Shown here piece by piece: positions 54,887 to 62,978 of a stretch of DNA of 64,000 nucleotides. The notes under the pieces were generated by a model, which had not been told where the DNA came from, did not search any database, and saw nothing but the letters and a program-made list of their open reading frames with translations. This DNA is from a bacterium. GTDB taxonomy: Bacteria > Chloroflexota > Anaerolineae > Caldilineales > Caldilineaceae. Every line of letters starts with the position of its first letter. Within the stretch, counting starts at the first letter, position 1. A program made the position numbers and the translations under genes. Where the stretch lies: the NCBI GenBank assembly GCA_016124945.1, contig WGMT01000062.1:1-64000 (forward strand), in the 5' to 3' direction.

Positions 54887-55939
54887 ATGAGGATGCACAA
54901 GCTTGCCGCCGACACCGGCTCTGACCGAATGCCGGTAGCCGATCCAGCCGCCGAACCTGCCCAAGAGGAAATGACCTACCTCGCCGCCATCAACGCCGCG
55001 CTCAACTTCGAGATGGCGCGTGACGAAAACGTGCTGGTCATCGGCGAAGACGTGGCCGATCCCTTCGGCGGCGCGTTCAAGGTGACCAAAGGACTTTCGG
55101 ATCGCTTCGGCACGGATCGGGTGATCAACACACCTATCAGCGAGAACGGTTTCATCGGCATGGCGTCGGGCATGGCCTTGATGGGCTTCCGACCGGTGAT
55201 GGAAGTTCAGTTTGCCGACTTCATCAGCTCGGGCTTTGATGCAATTGTGCAGTTTGCCGCCACCAACCACTACCGCTGGGGTGGGGCGATCCCCTGGGTG
55301 ATCCGTGCGCCCAGCGACGGTGGGCTGCGCTCCGGTCCTTTCCACAGTCAGAACCCGGAAGCATGGTTCACCCACACGCCCGGCCTCAAAGTGGTGGCCC
55401 CTGGCACCCCTGCCGACGCCTACGGTCTAATGCTTGCCGCCATCCGCGACAACAACCCGGTGATCTACTTTGAGAGCAAGCCACTCTATCGCTCGATGAA
55501 GGGGCTTGTTCCTTCGGGAGGCTATGTCGTCCCCATCGGCAAGGCGCACCTGGCCCGCACCGGCGCGGACATTTCGATCATCACCTACAGCACGATGGTG
55601 CGCGAGTCCTTGACCGCCGCCGAACGCCTCGCCGCCGAAGGCATCCAGGCCGACGTCCTCGACCTGCGCACGCTCAAACCGCTCGACGTTGACGCCGTCC
55701 TCACCACAGCGCGCAAGACGGGCAAGATCCTGATCGTCCACGCCGCCAACGGCAACACCGGTCTCGGCGCGGAGATCGCCTCGATCATCAGTGAACAAGC
55801 CTTCGAGTGGCTGGATGCACCCATCCAACGCCTCACCGGCCTCGACACGCCGATCCCATTTAGCCCACCACTCGAGGACGCGTACCGTCCTGGCGCGGAG
55901 AAGATTTATGCGCGGGCGCGCGAGTTGGCAGCGTTCTAG
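54887..55939 (+). CDS. 2-oxoacid dehydrogenase E1 component, beta subunit
   Basis: 350 residues. After a ~28-residue N-terminal extension the E1-beta fold starts at MTYLAAINAALNFEMARDEN. It includes VLVIGEDVADPFGGAFKVTK, NTPISENGFIGMASGMALM, FADFISSGFDAIVQFAATNH and the C-terminal transketolase-like domain with VLDLRTLKPLDVDAV. With an alpha subunit it would bind thiamine diphosphate and decarboxylate pyruvate, acetoin or branched-chain 2-oxoacids. No alpha subunit, E2 or E3 gene is next to it, which is unusual. The start could also be the internal Met at 54971. Confidence 0.92.
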   Translation: MRMHKLAADTGSDRMPVADPAAEPAQEEMTYLAAINAALNFEMARDENVLVIGEDVADPFGGAFKVTKGLSDRFGTDRVINTPISENGFIGMASGMALMGFRPVMEVQFADFISSGFDAIVQFAATNHYRWGGAIPWVIRAPSDGGLRSGPFHSQNPEAWFTHTPGLKVVAPGTPADAYGLMLAAIRDNNPVIYFESKPLYRSMKGLVPSGGYVVPIGKAHLARTGADISIITYSTMVRESLTAAERLAAEGIQADVLDLRTLKPLDVDAVLTTARKTGKILIVHAANGNTGLGAEIASIISEQAFEWLDAPIQRLTGLDTPIPFSPPLEDAYRPGAEKIYARARELAAF

Positions 55940-55940
55940 A

Positions 55941-55970
55941 ATTGACAATCGTCAATCGTCAATCGTAAAT
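55941..55970. repeat. ACAATCGTCAATCGTCAATCG tandem words
   Basis: Three to four units of the AATCGTC word begin two bases after the E1-beta stop codon and run to the ribosome-binding region of the NUDIX gene. Same family as 284-435. Confidence 0.85.
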
Positions 55971-55975
55971 CTCTT

Positions 55976-56641
55976 ATGAAACTAGCTACCCTTTGCTACG
56001 TCCAACACAACAACCAAACCCTGATGATTCACCGCGTCAAAAAACAGAACGACATGCACCAGGGCAAGTGGAATGGTCTTGGTGGCAAGTTGGAGCCGGG
56101 GGAATCACCGGAGGCGTGCGCTGTGCGCGAAGTGTTTGAAGAAAGCGGACTGCGCTGTGGCCGTCCGCGGCTGCGTGGATTCATCACCTTTCCCGCCTTC
56201 GATCAGATCGACGACTGGTACACCTTTTTGTACACGTTTGACGAATTTGAAGGCGAGTTGATCGACTCTGCCGAGGGTAACCTGGCCTGGATCGACGACG
56301 ACAAACTGCTCGATCTGAATCTGTGGCCCGGGGATCGTGTCTTTGTGCCGTGGATTTTTGAGGAGAGTATCTTTTCGGCCAACTTCATCTACGACAAGGG
56401 CGAATTTCAGTGGTACGAGGTCACCTTCTACGGCGTGGACGGCACCACGTCCTACGAGCGGCGCAGCCACGCCGAGATCCTGGCCGCGCACAAGACTGTC
56501 CCCGCGCAGCCCTCCTTTCAGCCTTTTTACACCCCCGAAGACGACACCTACTGCTGGCTCTGCAACGGCCCCGTAGACAAGCACCACTGCAAGATCACCT
56601 GTTTGACGTGTGGATTCGTGCGCGATTGTAGTGATCCATGA
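55976..56641 (+). CDS. NUDIX hydrolase (MutT-like) with a Cys-rich C-terminal extension
   Basis: 221 residues. The NUDIX box spans residues 37-59 (GGKLEPGESPEACAVREVFE, then ESGL), with all catalytic Glu/Arg positions kept. The N-terminus KLATLCYVQHNNQTLMIHRV is typical of 8-oxo-dGTP diphosphatases of the MutT/YtkD type. Beyond the usual domain, ~65 extra residues end in a cluster C193-x2-C196, C205-x3-C209-x2-C212, C218 with two His (203-204), which looks like a zinc-binding ribbon or knuckle. The stop codon is inside the following tandem repeat. Confidence 0.9.
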   Translation: MKLATLCYVQHNNQTLMIHRVKKQNDMHQGKWNGLGGKLEPGESPEACAVREVFEESGLRCGRPRLRGFITFPAFDQIDDWYTFLYTFDEFEGELIDSAEGNLAWIDDDKLLDLNLWPGDRVFVPWIFEESIFSANFIYDKGEFQWYEVTFYGVDGTTSYERRSHAEILAAHKTVPAQPSFQPFYTPEDDTYCWLCNGPVDKHHCKITCLTCGFVRDCSDP

Positions 56642-56801
56642 CGATTTTCGATTGACGATTTTCGATTGACGATTTTCGATTGACGATTGTCTGGTTGAGG
56701 AAGTGATGCCGTCTGCGGATGTTGTGGTGTTAACGCCGCAACAAACAAGCTACCCTGTCGCTTGCTTGACACGAAAATCGTCAATCGAAAATCGTCAATT
56801 A
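56639..56801. repeat. Inverted GACGATTTTCGATT tandem arms between convergent genes
   Basis: Left arm 56639-56689 has seven GACGATT/TTCGATT words; right arm 56773-56801 has their inverse. The spacer ends GGTTGAGG and resembles the spacer of the 284-435 block (TTGTCTGGTTGAG versus TTGTCCGGTTGAG), so the two blocks share more than the tandem words. Both neighbouring stop codons touch the arms. Confidence 0.85.
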
Positions 56802-57125
56802 AAACTTATACTCTTCCCTCACCGGGCTAAAGATATCAATCACCTTGGCTGGTTTGTCGAGGGTGCGGGCGCGGTGTTCCATGCCGCCGGGGATGACGAA
56901 AACTTGTCCTGGGCCGAGGAGACGTACTTCGCCGTCGATGGTCAGTTCCAGTTCGCCTTCGATGACGACGCCTGCCTGTTCGTGAGGGTGGCTGTGAAAG
57001 GGGACATCGCCGTTGGGTTCCATGTCGAGCATGGAGATCAGGATCTTGTCGCCCCAGAAGGTGCGGGTGAAGATACCGGGGAAGAGTTCCTTGGCGGCGC
57101 GTTCGGCTGGATCAAAGAATGGCAT
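56799..57125 (-). CDS. Small cupin protein
   Basis: 108 residues from the Met at 57125 (CCAGGAG upstream). Single cupin barrel with motif 1 HSHPHEQAGVVIEGELEL (metal-ligand candidates His44, His46, Glu49/Gln50) and motif 2 PGQVFVIPGGMEHRA. Proteins of this type bind a metal and act as small isomerases, dioxygenases or sugar sensors. No substrate can be assigned. Confidence 0.88.
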   Translation of the reverse strand: MPFFDPAERAAKELFPGIFTRTFWGDKILISMLDMEPNGDVPFHSHPHEQAGVVIEGELELTIDGEVRLLGPGQVFVIPGGMEHRARTLDKPAKVIDIFSPVREEYKF

Positions 57126-57178
57126 AGGTTTCTCCTGGCTGGGTGGTGGATTGAAGAGCGTTGCGCCGCCAATATAAA

Positions 57179-57371
57179 CCCGCAATTCGCAATCCGCAAC
57201 TCGCGTACCAAAAATAGAACGCGGATTGGGCGGATCAAGCGGATTTGCCGGATTCTTCCGGTTCATCCGCTCAAATCCGCCCAATCCGCAGCCATTTTGC
57301 GGTACAACCATCACCCCAATCCCACATGCACGGGCTCGACTGGTCCACGCACTACGCACTACGCACTACAC
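57179..57371. repeat. Three repeat families side by side: GCAATTCGCAATCC, GAACGCGGATTGGGCGGAT palindrome and CACTACG
   Basis: 57179-57207 holds GCAATTCGCAATCCGCAACT words; 57212-57291 is a palindrome of GAACGCGGATTGGGCGGATC and its inverse; 57347-57371 holds CACTACG heptamers that run into the urtE stop codon (TAG at 57366-57368). The gap is otherwise free of genes. Confidence 0.78.
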
Positions 57372-58067
57372 CGCCAGATAACTCCGCGCCTGACCCTCGT
57401 CGAACTCGTCAGCCGATCCTTTCATTACAATCGCGCCGGTTTCCATAATGTAAAAGTAGTTGCCTACGCTCATGGCGAAGTCCAAATATTGCTCCACCAA
57501 CAGGATCGATAGATCATGGCGTGCTTGCAGGCTGCGGATCACATTTTCGATCTCCAACATAATCGACGGCTGGATGCCCTCGGTCGGTTCGTCGAGCAAC
57601 AGCAGTTTGGGCCGCCGCAAGAGGACCCGCCCCAGCGCCAGTTGCTGTTGTTGACCACCGCTCAACGTCCCCGCCATGCGGTGGCCCATCTCTTTGAGCA
57701 CAGGAAAGGTGACGTACACTTCGTCCAGTGCGGCTTTGTCCACCTTACGCTCTGCCGTAGCCTCAAAGCCGATGAGCAAGTTCTCGTAGACAGTCAACCG
57801 CGGAAAGATACCTCGTCCTTGCGGCACGTAGCCCAACCCCGCCCGCGCCCGCTGGCTGGCCGACCAGCGAGTGATCGACTTCTCTTCCAGCAGAATCTCC
57901 CCCTGCGATGGCTTGAGCAGCCCCATCAAACTCTTCATCAACGTCGTCTTGCCCACGCCGTTGCGCCCGAGCAGACAGACGACCTTCCCCGTCGGGATTT
58001 CCATGTTCACATCGCGTAAGATTGTGCTTTCGCCGTAGTTTACGGAAATATTCTGAATGGTTAGCAC
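57366..58067 (-). CDS. urtE: Urea ABC transporter ATP-binding protein UrtE
   Basis: 233 residues from a GTG at 58065-58067 with a strong GGAGGTGG site ten bases upstream; a longer frame has no family match. LivF-type ATPase: VCLLGRNGVGKTTLMKSLMG (Walker A), LSGGQQQQLALGRVL (signature), LLLLDEPTEGIQPSI (Walker B). The GIQPSI segment after Walker B is typical of UrtE. Last gene of the urt operon, separated from urtD by an inverted tandem repeat. Confidence 0.93.
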   Translation of the reverse strand: MLTIQNISVNYGESTILRDVNMEIPTGKVVCLLGRNGVGKTTLMKSLMGLLKPSQGEILLEEKSITRWSASQRARAGLGYVPQGRGIFPRLTVYENLLIGFEATAERKVDKAALDEVYVTFPVLKEMGHRMAGTLSGGQQQQLALGRVLLRRPKLLLLDEPTEGIQPSIMLEIENVIRSLQARHDLSILLVEQYLDFAMSVGNYFYIMETGAIVMKGSADEFDEGQARSYLAV

Positions 58068-58086
58068 TGTAGCCACCTCCGAAAAG

Positions 58087-58159
58087 AAGAGATTAGAGAT
58101 TAGAGATTGCCGCCCAACCACAATGTCAACCCGATCCCCCCAATCACCAATCACTAATT
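58087..58159. repeat. Inverted GATTAGAGATTAGAG / CAATCACCAATCACT words between urtD and urtE
   Basis: 58087-58108 (AGAGATTAGAGATTAGAGAT) and 58139-58158 (CCCAATCACCAATCACTAAT) partly mirror each other; the right arm ends at the urtD stop codon. Confidence 0.65.
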
Positions 58160-58909
58160 TCAATGATCCCGCCCTCGCCCGATGTACACCTCGATCACCC
58201 GTGGATCGTTCTGTACCTGTTCTACAGGCCCTTCGGTAAGCAGGCTGCCCAGGTGTAACACGGTGACCTGGCTGGCGAAGTTACGCACAAATTCCATGTC
58301 GTGTTCAACGACGAGCACCGAACATTCTTCGGCGATGGATTGTAACAATTCGCCGGTGCGGTTGCGCTCAGGACGGGTCATGCCTGCCACCGGTTCATCA
58401 AGCAGAAGTAATTTGGGTTCCTGCACCAGCAGCATACCGATCTCCAACCACTGCTTTTCGCCATGGGCCAGGATGCCGGCGCGCACGTCGGTTCGGTGCG
58501 CAAGGCCGATACGCCCCAGCACCTCGTGGATCTTGTCCACTTCGGCGCGGGTGATGGATGTAAAGAGCCGCGGCAAGGAGTCATTGAAGCCGATGGCCGC
58601 TTCCAGGTTTTCGTAGACGGTGAGGCTGCTGAAGGCTGTGGGCGTTTGGAATTTGCGCCCAATGCCCTTTTGCACCAGTGTGTGCTCCGCTGTATGCAGC
58701 ACGTTCACGTCATTGTCAAAAGTCACACCTCCATGGTGCGGGCGCGTCTTGCCCGTCACCACATCGAGCAGTGTCGTTTTCCCTGCGCCGTTCGGGCCGA
58801 TTAAGAAGCGCAGTTCGCCTTTCTTCATTGAGAAAGTCAGTTCGTTCAATGCTTTGAAGCCGTCGAAACTCACAGTGAGTTTGTCCACACTGAGGATGGT
58901 CTCTGTCAT
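58160..58909 (-). CDS. urtD: Urea ABC transporter ATP-binding protein UrtD
   Basis: 249 residues. LivG-type ATPase: LIGPNGAGKTTLLDVVTGKT (Walker A), LAHGEKQWLEIGMLLVQEPK (signature region) and LLLLDEPVAGMT (Walker B). The GEKQWLEIGMLL segment is characteristic of UrtD as opposed to LivG. Starts 3 bp after the urtC stop. Confidence 0.94.
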   Translation of the reverse strand: MTETILSVDKLTVSFDGFKALNELTFSMKKGELRFLIGPNGAGKTTLLDVVTGKTRPHHGGVTFDNDVNVLHTAEHTLVQKGIGRKFQTPTAFSSLTVYENLEAAIGFNDSLPRLFTSITRAEVDKIHEVLGRIGLAHRTDVRAGILAHGEKQWLEIGMLLVQEPKLLLLDEPVAGMTRPERNRTGELLQSIAEECSVLVVEHDMEFVRNFASQVTVLHLGSLLTEGPVEQVQNDPRVIEVYIGRGRDH

Positions 58910-58912
58910 GGG

Positions 58913-60046
58913 TTATGATCCTCCTTCCAGGCTCGACGACGGCTGCGGCAACGTGCGATCTTGGGCGGGTGTGGTCTTTTGCAAACGGAAGCGAGCCAGT
59001 TGGCTACGCACCCAGGTCGGCGCTCTGGCCACCATCCCTGCCAATCCATGAGGGAAGATCAACACTGTCCCCACAAAAAGCAGACCTAAGAAATATTGCC
59101 AGATGTCGGGGTAGGTTTCGCTAAAGTAGCTCTTGCCGTAGTTCACCAGCAATGCGCCGAGGATGGCCCCGATCAGTGTGCCGCGACCGCCCACCGCCAC
59201 CCAGATCACCATCTCAATCGAGGGCACCACGCCCATACTCGAAGGCGAAATAATCCCCACCTGCGGCACAAAGAGGACACCCGCCAACCCTGCAATCATG
59301 GCCGAAAGCATAAACGCCACCACCTTGAGCACCGCCGGATCGTAGCCTAGGAAGCGCACCCTGTCTTCGTTGTCGCGGACGGCTTTCAGCAGTGAACCGT
59401 AACGAGAATCGGTGACGAAGCGCGCCAACAGGTAAACGCCGATCAAACAAGCAACCGATGTGTAGTAGAAGCCCATCTGCACGTCGGCGCTCATCAAAGA
59501 TTTGCCGAAGATCTGGGCACTGCCCAGGTTGGTGATGCCGTTGGTGCCGCCTGTAAAAGCTTGCTGCCCCACAAACCAGATGCTGGTAAGCAGCGTCAGC
59601 GCCTGTGTGATGATGGAAAAGTAAACGCCTTGGACACGGCTGCGGAAGACGAAAAAGCCCAGGATGCCCGCCAATAGCGCCGGGATCAGCAGGGCCGCCG
59701 CAACCGCAAAAATTGGATTTGCAAAGGGCGCCCAAAACCAGGGCAGCTCTTTGAGGCCGCTCCAAAACATGAAATCGGGCAACTTTCCGCCCGAAGACTG
59801 TAACTTCAGATACATGGCAAAGCCATAAGCGCCCAGCCCAAAAAACAGCCCATGTCCTAGACTCAACATGCCGCCATACCCCCAAATCAGATCGAGGCCG
59901 ACGGCGATGATGGCAAAGGTTAGGAACTTACCTAGTTGGCTAAGGCGAAAGGGCGAGAGGACTTCCGGGGCTATCAGCAGCGACGCGGCAATCAGGACGA
60001 TGGGCGTCCATCGCAGTGTGATTCTGAGCCATTTTTGAGATCGCAT
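58913..60046 (-). CDS. urtC: Urea ABC transporter permease UrtC
   Basis: 377 residues from the Met at 60046 (AAGGTTA upstream). LivM-type permease with ~10 membrane helices; LIWGYGGMLSLGHGLFFGLG and FTGGTNGITNL are family hallmarks. The long loop after the second helix pair (YLKLQSSGGKLPDFMFWSGL) is the UrtC-specific extension. Confidence 0.94.
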   Translation of the reverse strand: MRSQKWLRITLRWTPIVLIAASLLIAPEVLSPFRLSQLGKFLTFAIIAVGLDLIWGYGGMLSLGHGLFFGLGAYGFAMYLKLQSSGGKLPDFMFWSGLKELPWFWAPFANPIFAVAAALLIPALLAGILGFFVFRSRVQGVYFSIITQALTLLTSIWFVGQQAFTGGTNGITNLGSAQIFGKSLMSADVQMGFYYTSVACLIGVYLLARFVTDSRYGSLLKAVRDNEDRVRFLGYDPAVLKVVAFMLSAMIAGLAGVLFVPQVGIISPSSMGVVPSIEMVIWVAVGGRGTLIGAILGALLVNYGKSYFSETYPDIWQYFLGLLFVGTVLIFPHGLAGMVARAPTWVRSQLARFRLQKTTPAQDRTLPQPSSSLEGGS

Positions 60047-60075
60047 GGGGTAACCTTTCTTGTCAGACTCGAATC

Positions 60076-60972
60076 TCAGCGAACTTGGACGGCGGCCAGG
60101 CCCGATGGCTTCCATTGCAAGAAGGCGATGATCAGTAGGAGGACCAGCACCTTGCCCACCGTGGCCGATGTACCCAGTTCAAGTAGCGTGTTGCTCAAGC
60201 CGACCACCACCGCCGCCAGGACTGTCCCTGGTAGGCTGCCCACACCGCCCAATACCACCACCATGAATGCATCGACGATATAGAATGTCCCCAACGAAGG
60301 ACCAATCGGCCCGATGAGCGTCAGCGCGCAGCCTGCCACGCCGGCCAACCCTGTGCCCAGGGCGAAGGTCATGGCGTCTACGTTGCGTGAACGGATGCCC
60401 AGGCACGAAGCCATTTCTCGATTCTGCATCACCGCACGCAGACGGCGTCCACTGGCGGTGCGGGTCAGGTGCAGGTAGACGGCCACCACAGCCACAATCA
60501 CTAGCGCAATGATAAAAATTCGCTTGTACGGCAGCAACAGCCCAGCACCGATGTCATAGCCGCCGTTGAGCCAAACGGGGCTGGATACATTCACATTGGG
60601 CGCGCCGAAGATGCTGCGTGCCGCCTGCTGCAAAATCAAACCAACACCCCACGTCGCCAGCAGCGTATCCAGCGGGCGCCCGTAAAGGTGACGGATCAAG
60701 GTCACTTCCATTAGCGCGCCCAGCGCCGCAGCAAAGACAAATGCCGCCGGGATCGCCAACAAAAACCAGATGCCTGGTTCCACACCGCCGAGCATCGGCG
60801 CAAAAACCTGCTGAAAGACATAGGCCATGTACGCACCGATCATCATGAATTCGCCGTGCGCCATGTTGATTACGCCCATCAAGCCAAAAGCAAAGGCGAG
60901 CCCCAACGAGATCATCAACAAGACTGACCCCAGGCTCAAGCCGTTGAAAATTTGCAAGATCACCGCGTCCAC
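60076..60972 (-). CDS. urtB: Urea ABC transporter permease UrtB
   Basis: 298 residues starting at GTG (60970-60972) with GGAG upstream. LivH-type permease: LISLGLAFAFGLMGVINMAH region, GEFMMIGAYMAYV, and VVLGGVGSLPGTVLAAVVVG. Shorter than UrtB proteins that carry an extra N-terminal domain. Follows urtA after an inverted-repeat gap. Confidence 0.92.
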   Translation of the reverse strand: MDAVILQIFNGLSLGSVLLMISLGLAFAFGLMGVINMAHGEFMMIGAYMAYVFQQVFAPMLGGVEPGIWFLLAIPAAFVFAAALGALMEVTLIRHLYGRPLDTLLATWGVGLILQQAARSIFGAPNVNVSSPVWLNGGYDIGAGLLLPYKRIFIIALVIVAVVAVYLHLTRTASGRRLRAVMQNREMASCLGIRSRNVDAMTFALGTGLAGVAGCALTLIGPIGPSLGTFYIVDAFMVVVLGGVGSLPGTVLAAVVVGLSNTLLELGTSATVGKVLVLLLIIAFLQWKPSGLAAVQVR

Positions 60973-60990
60973 GAGCCGCTCCTTTCAAAA

Positions 60991-61085
60991 CGGAGGGATT
61001 AAGCGATTGAGGGATTAGGAGACTGTGGCGTTGCCACCCAATCCCCTAATCCCTCAATCTCCTAATCACCTAATCTCAAATCTCT
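60991..61085. repeat. Inverted GGGATTAAGCGATTGAGGGA / CCCTCAATCTCCTAATCACC words between urtA and urtB
   Basis: Left arm 60991-61021 and right arm 61038-61083 are imperfect reverse complements built of GGGATTA/GCGATTG words. The right arm starts 3 bp past the urtA stop codon. It may give partial termination so that binding protein exceeds permease (inference). Confidence 0.75.
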
Positions 61086-61087
61086 TG

Positions 61088-62374
61088 CTACTGGCTGGCG
61101 CCTTCGGCCAGCCCCTCAGCCCACGGGATCGCCCGCAAGAAGGGATCCGGCTTCACCGGCGCTTCGCTGGAGAACACTTCGTCGATGAGACCTTCGGCGT
61201 TGATCTGGCCGATGCGCACCGTTTTGTACATGTGCTGTGTTTCGCCGTCGATCTTGATGACGCCACCAGGGGCCATGATCTCGATCTCGTTCTCGTCCGC
61301 TGCGGCGGTAACGGCATCCACATCGGTGGAGCCGGCCGCTTCGACCAACGCCTTCCAGGCATAGACGCCGAAGTAGCCGGCTTCAATCGGATCTGCTGTC
61401 ACACGATCTTCGCCGAAAGCGGCCTTATAGGCGGCCACGAAGGCTTCGTTTTCCGGCGTGTCGATGGTCTGATAGTAGTTCCAGGCAGTGTAATGGCCGG
61501 CAATGTTTTCGGGGCCGATGCCGCGCACTTCTTCTTCGGCCACACTCACCGATATCACCGGCAGCGATTCGGGCGTGAAACCGGCGTCTTTGAACTGCTT
61601 GAAGAAAGCCACGTTGCTGTCGCCGTTCAGCGTGTTGAAGATGGCGGCCGGCTGCGCTTCTTGGATCTTGCTGATGATGGTGCTGAATTCGGTGCCGCCC
61701 AAGGGAACATATTCCTCGCCGGCCAGTTCAACGCCCAGCGCTTCAAGCTGCGCCTTGATGATCAAGTTGGCGGTGCGCGGGAAGACATAGTCGGAGCCGA
61801 GCAGGTAGATGCTGCTTGCACCCAATTCATTCACCAGGAACTCAACACCGGGGATGATCTGCTGGGTGGGTTCGGCACCTGTGTAGAAAATGTTGGGCGA
61901 CGATTCCAGCCCTTCGTACTGCACCGGGTAGAAGAGCAGACCGTTAAGCTCTTCAAAGACGGGCAACACGGCCTTGCGGCTGGCGCTTGTCCAGCAGCCG
62001 AAGACAACGGCCACGCCGTCTTGCTGGATTAGTTTGCGCGCCTTTTCGGCGAAGGTGGGCCAGTCGCTGGCACCGTCTTCGATTACGGGCACGAGTTGCT
62101 TGCCCATAATGCCGCCGGCGGCATTGATCTCTTCGATGGCCATCAACGTAGCATCCTTTACCGAAACCTCGCTAATCGCCATCGTGCCGCTGAGCGAATG
62201 CAGAATGCCCACTTTGATCACATCTTCGTCGGCGGATTCGGCGGCAGCAGGCTCTGCCGCAGGCGCTTCAGTAGCCGCCGGTGCTTCGGCAGGCGCTGCG
62301 GGTGCGCCACAGGCAGCCAGCACCAAAGAGAAGATCACAAGCAGCGCGAACAGAAAACTCGTCGATCGACGCAT
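61088..62374 (-). CDS. urtA: Urea ABC transporter substrate-binding protein UrtA
   Basis: 428 residues from the Met at 62374 (GAGGGG upstream). Lipoprotein signal ending LVLAAC (Cys22), an Ala/Pro/Glu-rich spacer, then the UrtA fold: VGILHSLSGTMAISEVSVKD, VPVIEDGASDWPTFAEKARK, FGCWTSASRKAVLPVFEELN, FYTGAEPTQQIIPG. The GCWTSASRKAVLPV and YPVQYEGLESS segments are highly specific for urea/short-amide-binding proteins. No urease or amidase gene lies in this window, so urea as the actual ligand is inferred from the family. Confidence 0.95.
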   Translation of the reverse strand: MRRSTSFLFALLVIFSLVLAACGAPAAPAEAPAATEAPAAEPAAAESADEDVIKVGILHSLSGTMAISEVSVKDATLMAIEEINAAGGIMGKQLVPVIEDGASDWPTFAEKARKLIQQDGVAVVFGCWTSASRKAVLPVFEELNGLLFYPVQYEGLESSPNIFYTGAEPTQQIIPGVEFLVNELGASSIYLLGSDYVFPRTANLIIKAQLEALGVELAGEEYVPLGGTEFSTIISKIQEAQPAAIFNTLNGDSNVAFFKQFKDAGFTPESLPVISVSVAEEEVRGIGPENIAGHYTAWNYYQTIDTPENEAFVAAYKAAFGEDRVTADPIEAGYFGVYAWKALVEAAGSTDVDAVTAAADENEIEIMAPGGVIKIDGETQHMYKTVRIGQINAEGLIDEVFSSEAPVKPDPFLRAIPWAEGLAEGASQ

Positions 62375-62978
62375 AGACAGATTTCCCCTCTTTTTCCCCT
62401 CTGGTTGGACTACGGACATAGATCGTCGCTCTCCTCAGGCATGGCGTGTGCTAAGGCCGACATTTCAGGGCCTTTGTCACAGGGTGAATAACTTTGTGAG
62501 ACAGATCTGTTCGCTTTCCAGCATATAGAATTTCGAAAATGGAATCAGCAGACAAAAGATCTACACTTCTAATGTGTAAGTTTGTGCAATTTGTACACGT
62601 GTGTCTTCTTTTTGTTGCTTAATAAACTGTTTGGCGAGGATGTTTAATGCCGAGTTTACGCGTTATTTGTGGGTTTTGTACACATGTTGTTGCGCTTTTG
62701 ATGTAAAAGATTAATCCGTCCATCGATCTGCTTGTTTTTACCGCAGACATTCAGCGCCTGTTTCACTACTATCGATCTACGCTGAATCAAATATTGTGTA
62801 GTTGTTTCATGTCGCTCATAATCCATGCGGTAACCCACGCACAGGTCATTTCATCTGTACTCAGTTGCAATCCTGCGTCATTTAGCACATCCTCTGTGTT
62901 AAACCCTCTGTATTTGTCTTACGTAGTTCCCTTATCTTGTTGGCTCTAATTTCATTACATCGTACGTAGGAGATTTTT
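62375..62978. other. Divergent intergenic region, AT-rich, no gene supported
   Basis: About 600 bp between divergent urtA and the peptidase gene, with clearly lower GC than the genes. A short minus-strand open frame of 60 codons (62656-62838) has no recognisable family, weak coding character and no ribosome binding site, so it is not called. Promoters of both flanking genes must lie here. No tandem repeat words of the types found elsewhere are present, which is unusual for this window. Confidence 0.5.

Noticed and set aside
57366..62374. Branched-chain amino acid (Liv) transporter instead of Urt
   Set aside because: UrtA-specific segments (GCWTSASRKAVLPV, YPVQYEGLESS) and the UrtD segment GEKQWLEIGMLL fit the urea family better, though urea as ligand is not shown by context.
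62656..62838. 60-codon minus-strand frame upstream of urtA
   Set aside because: No ribosome binding site, AT-rich and non-coding-like composition, and no family resemblance.
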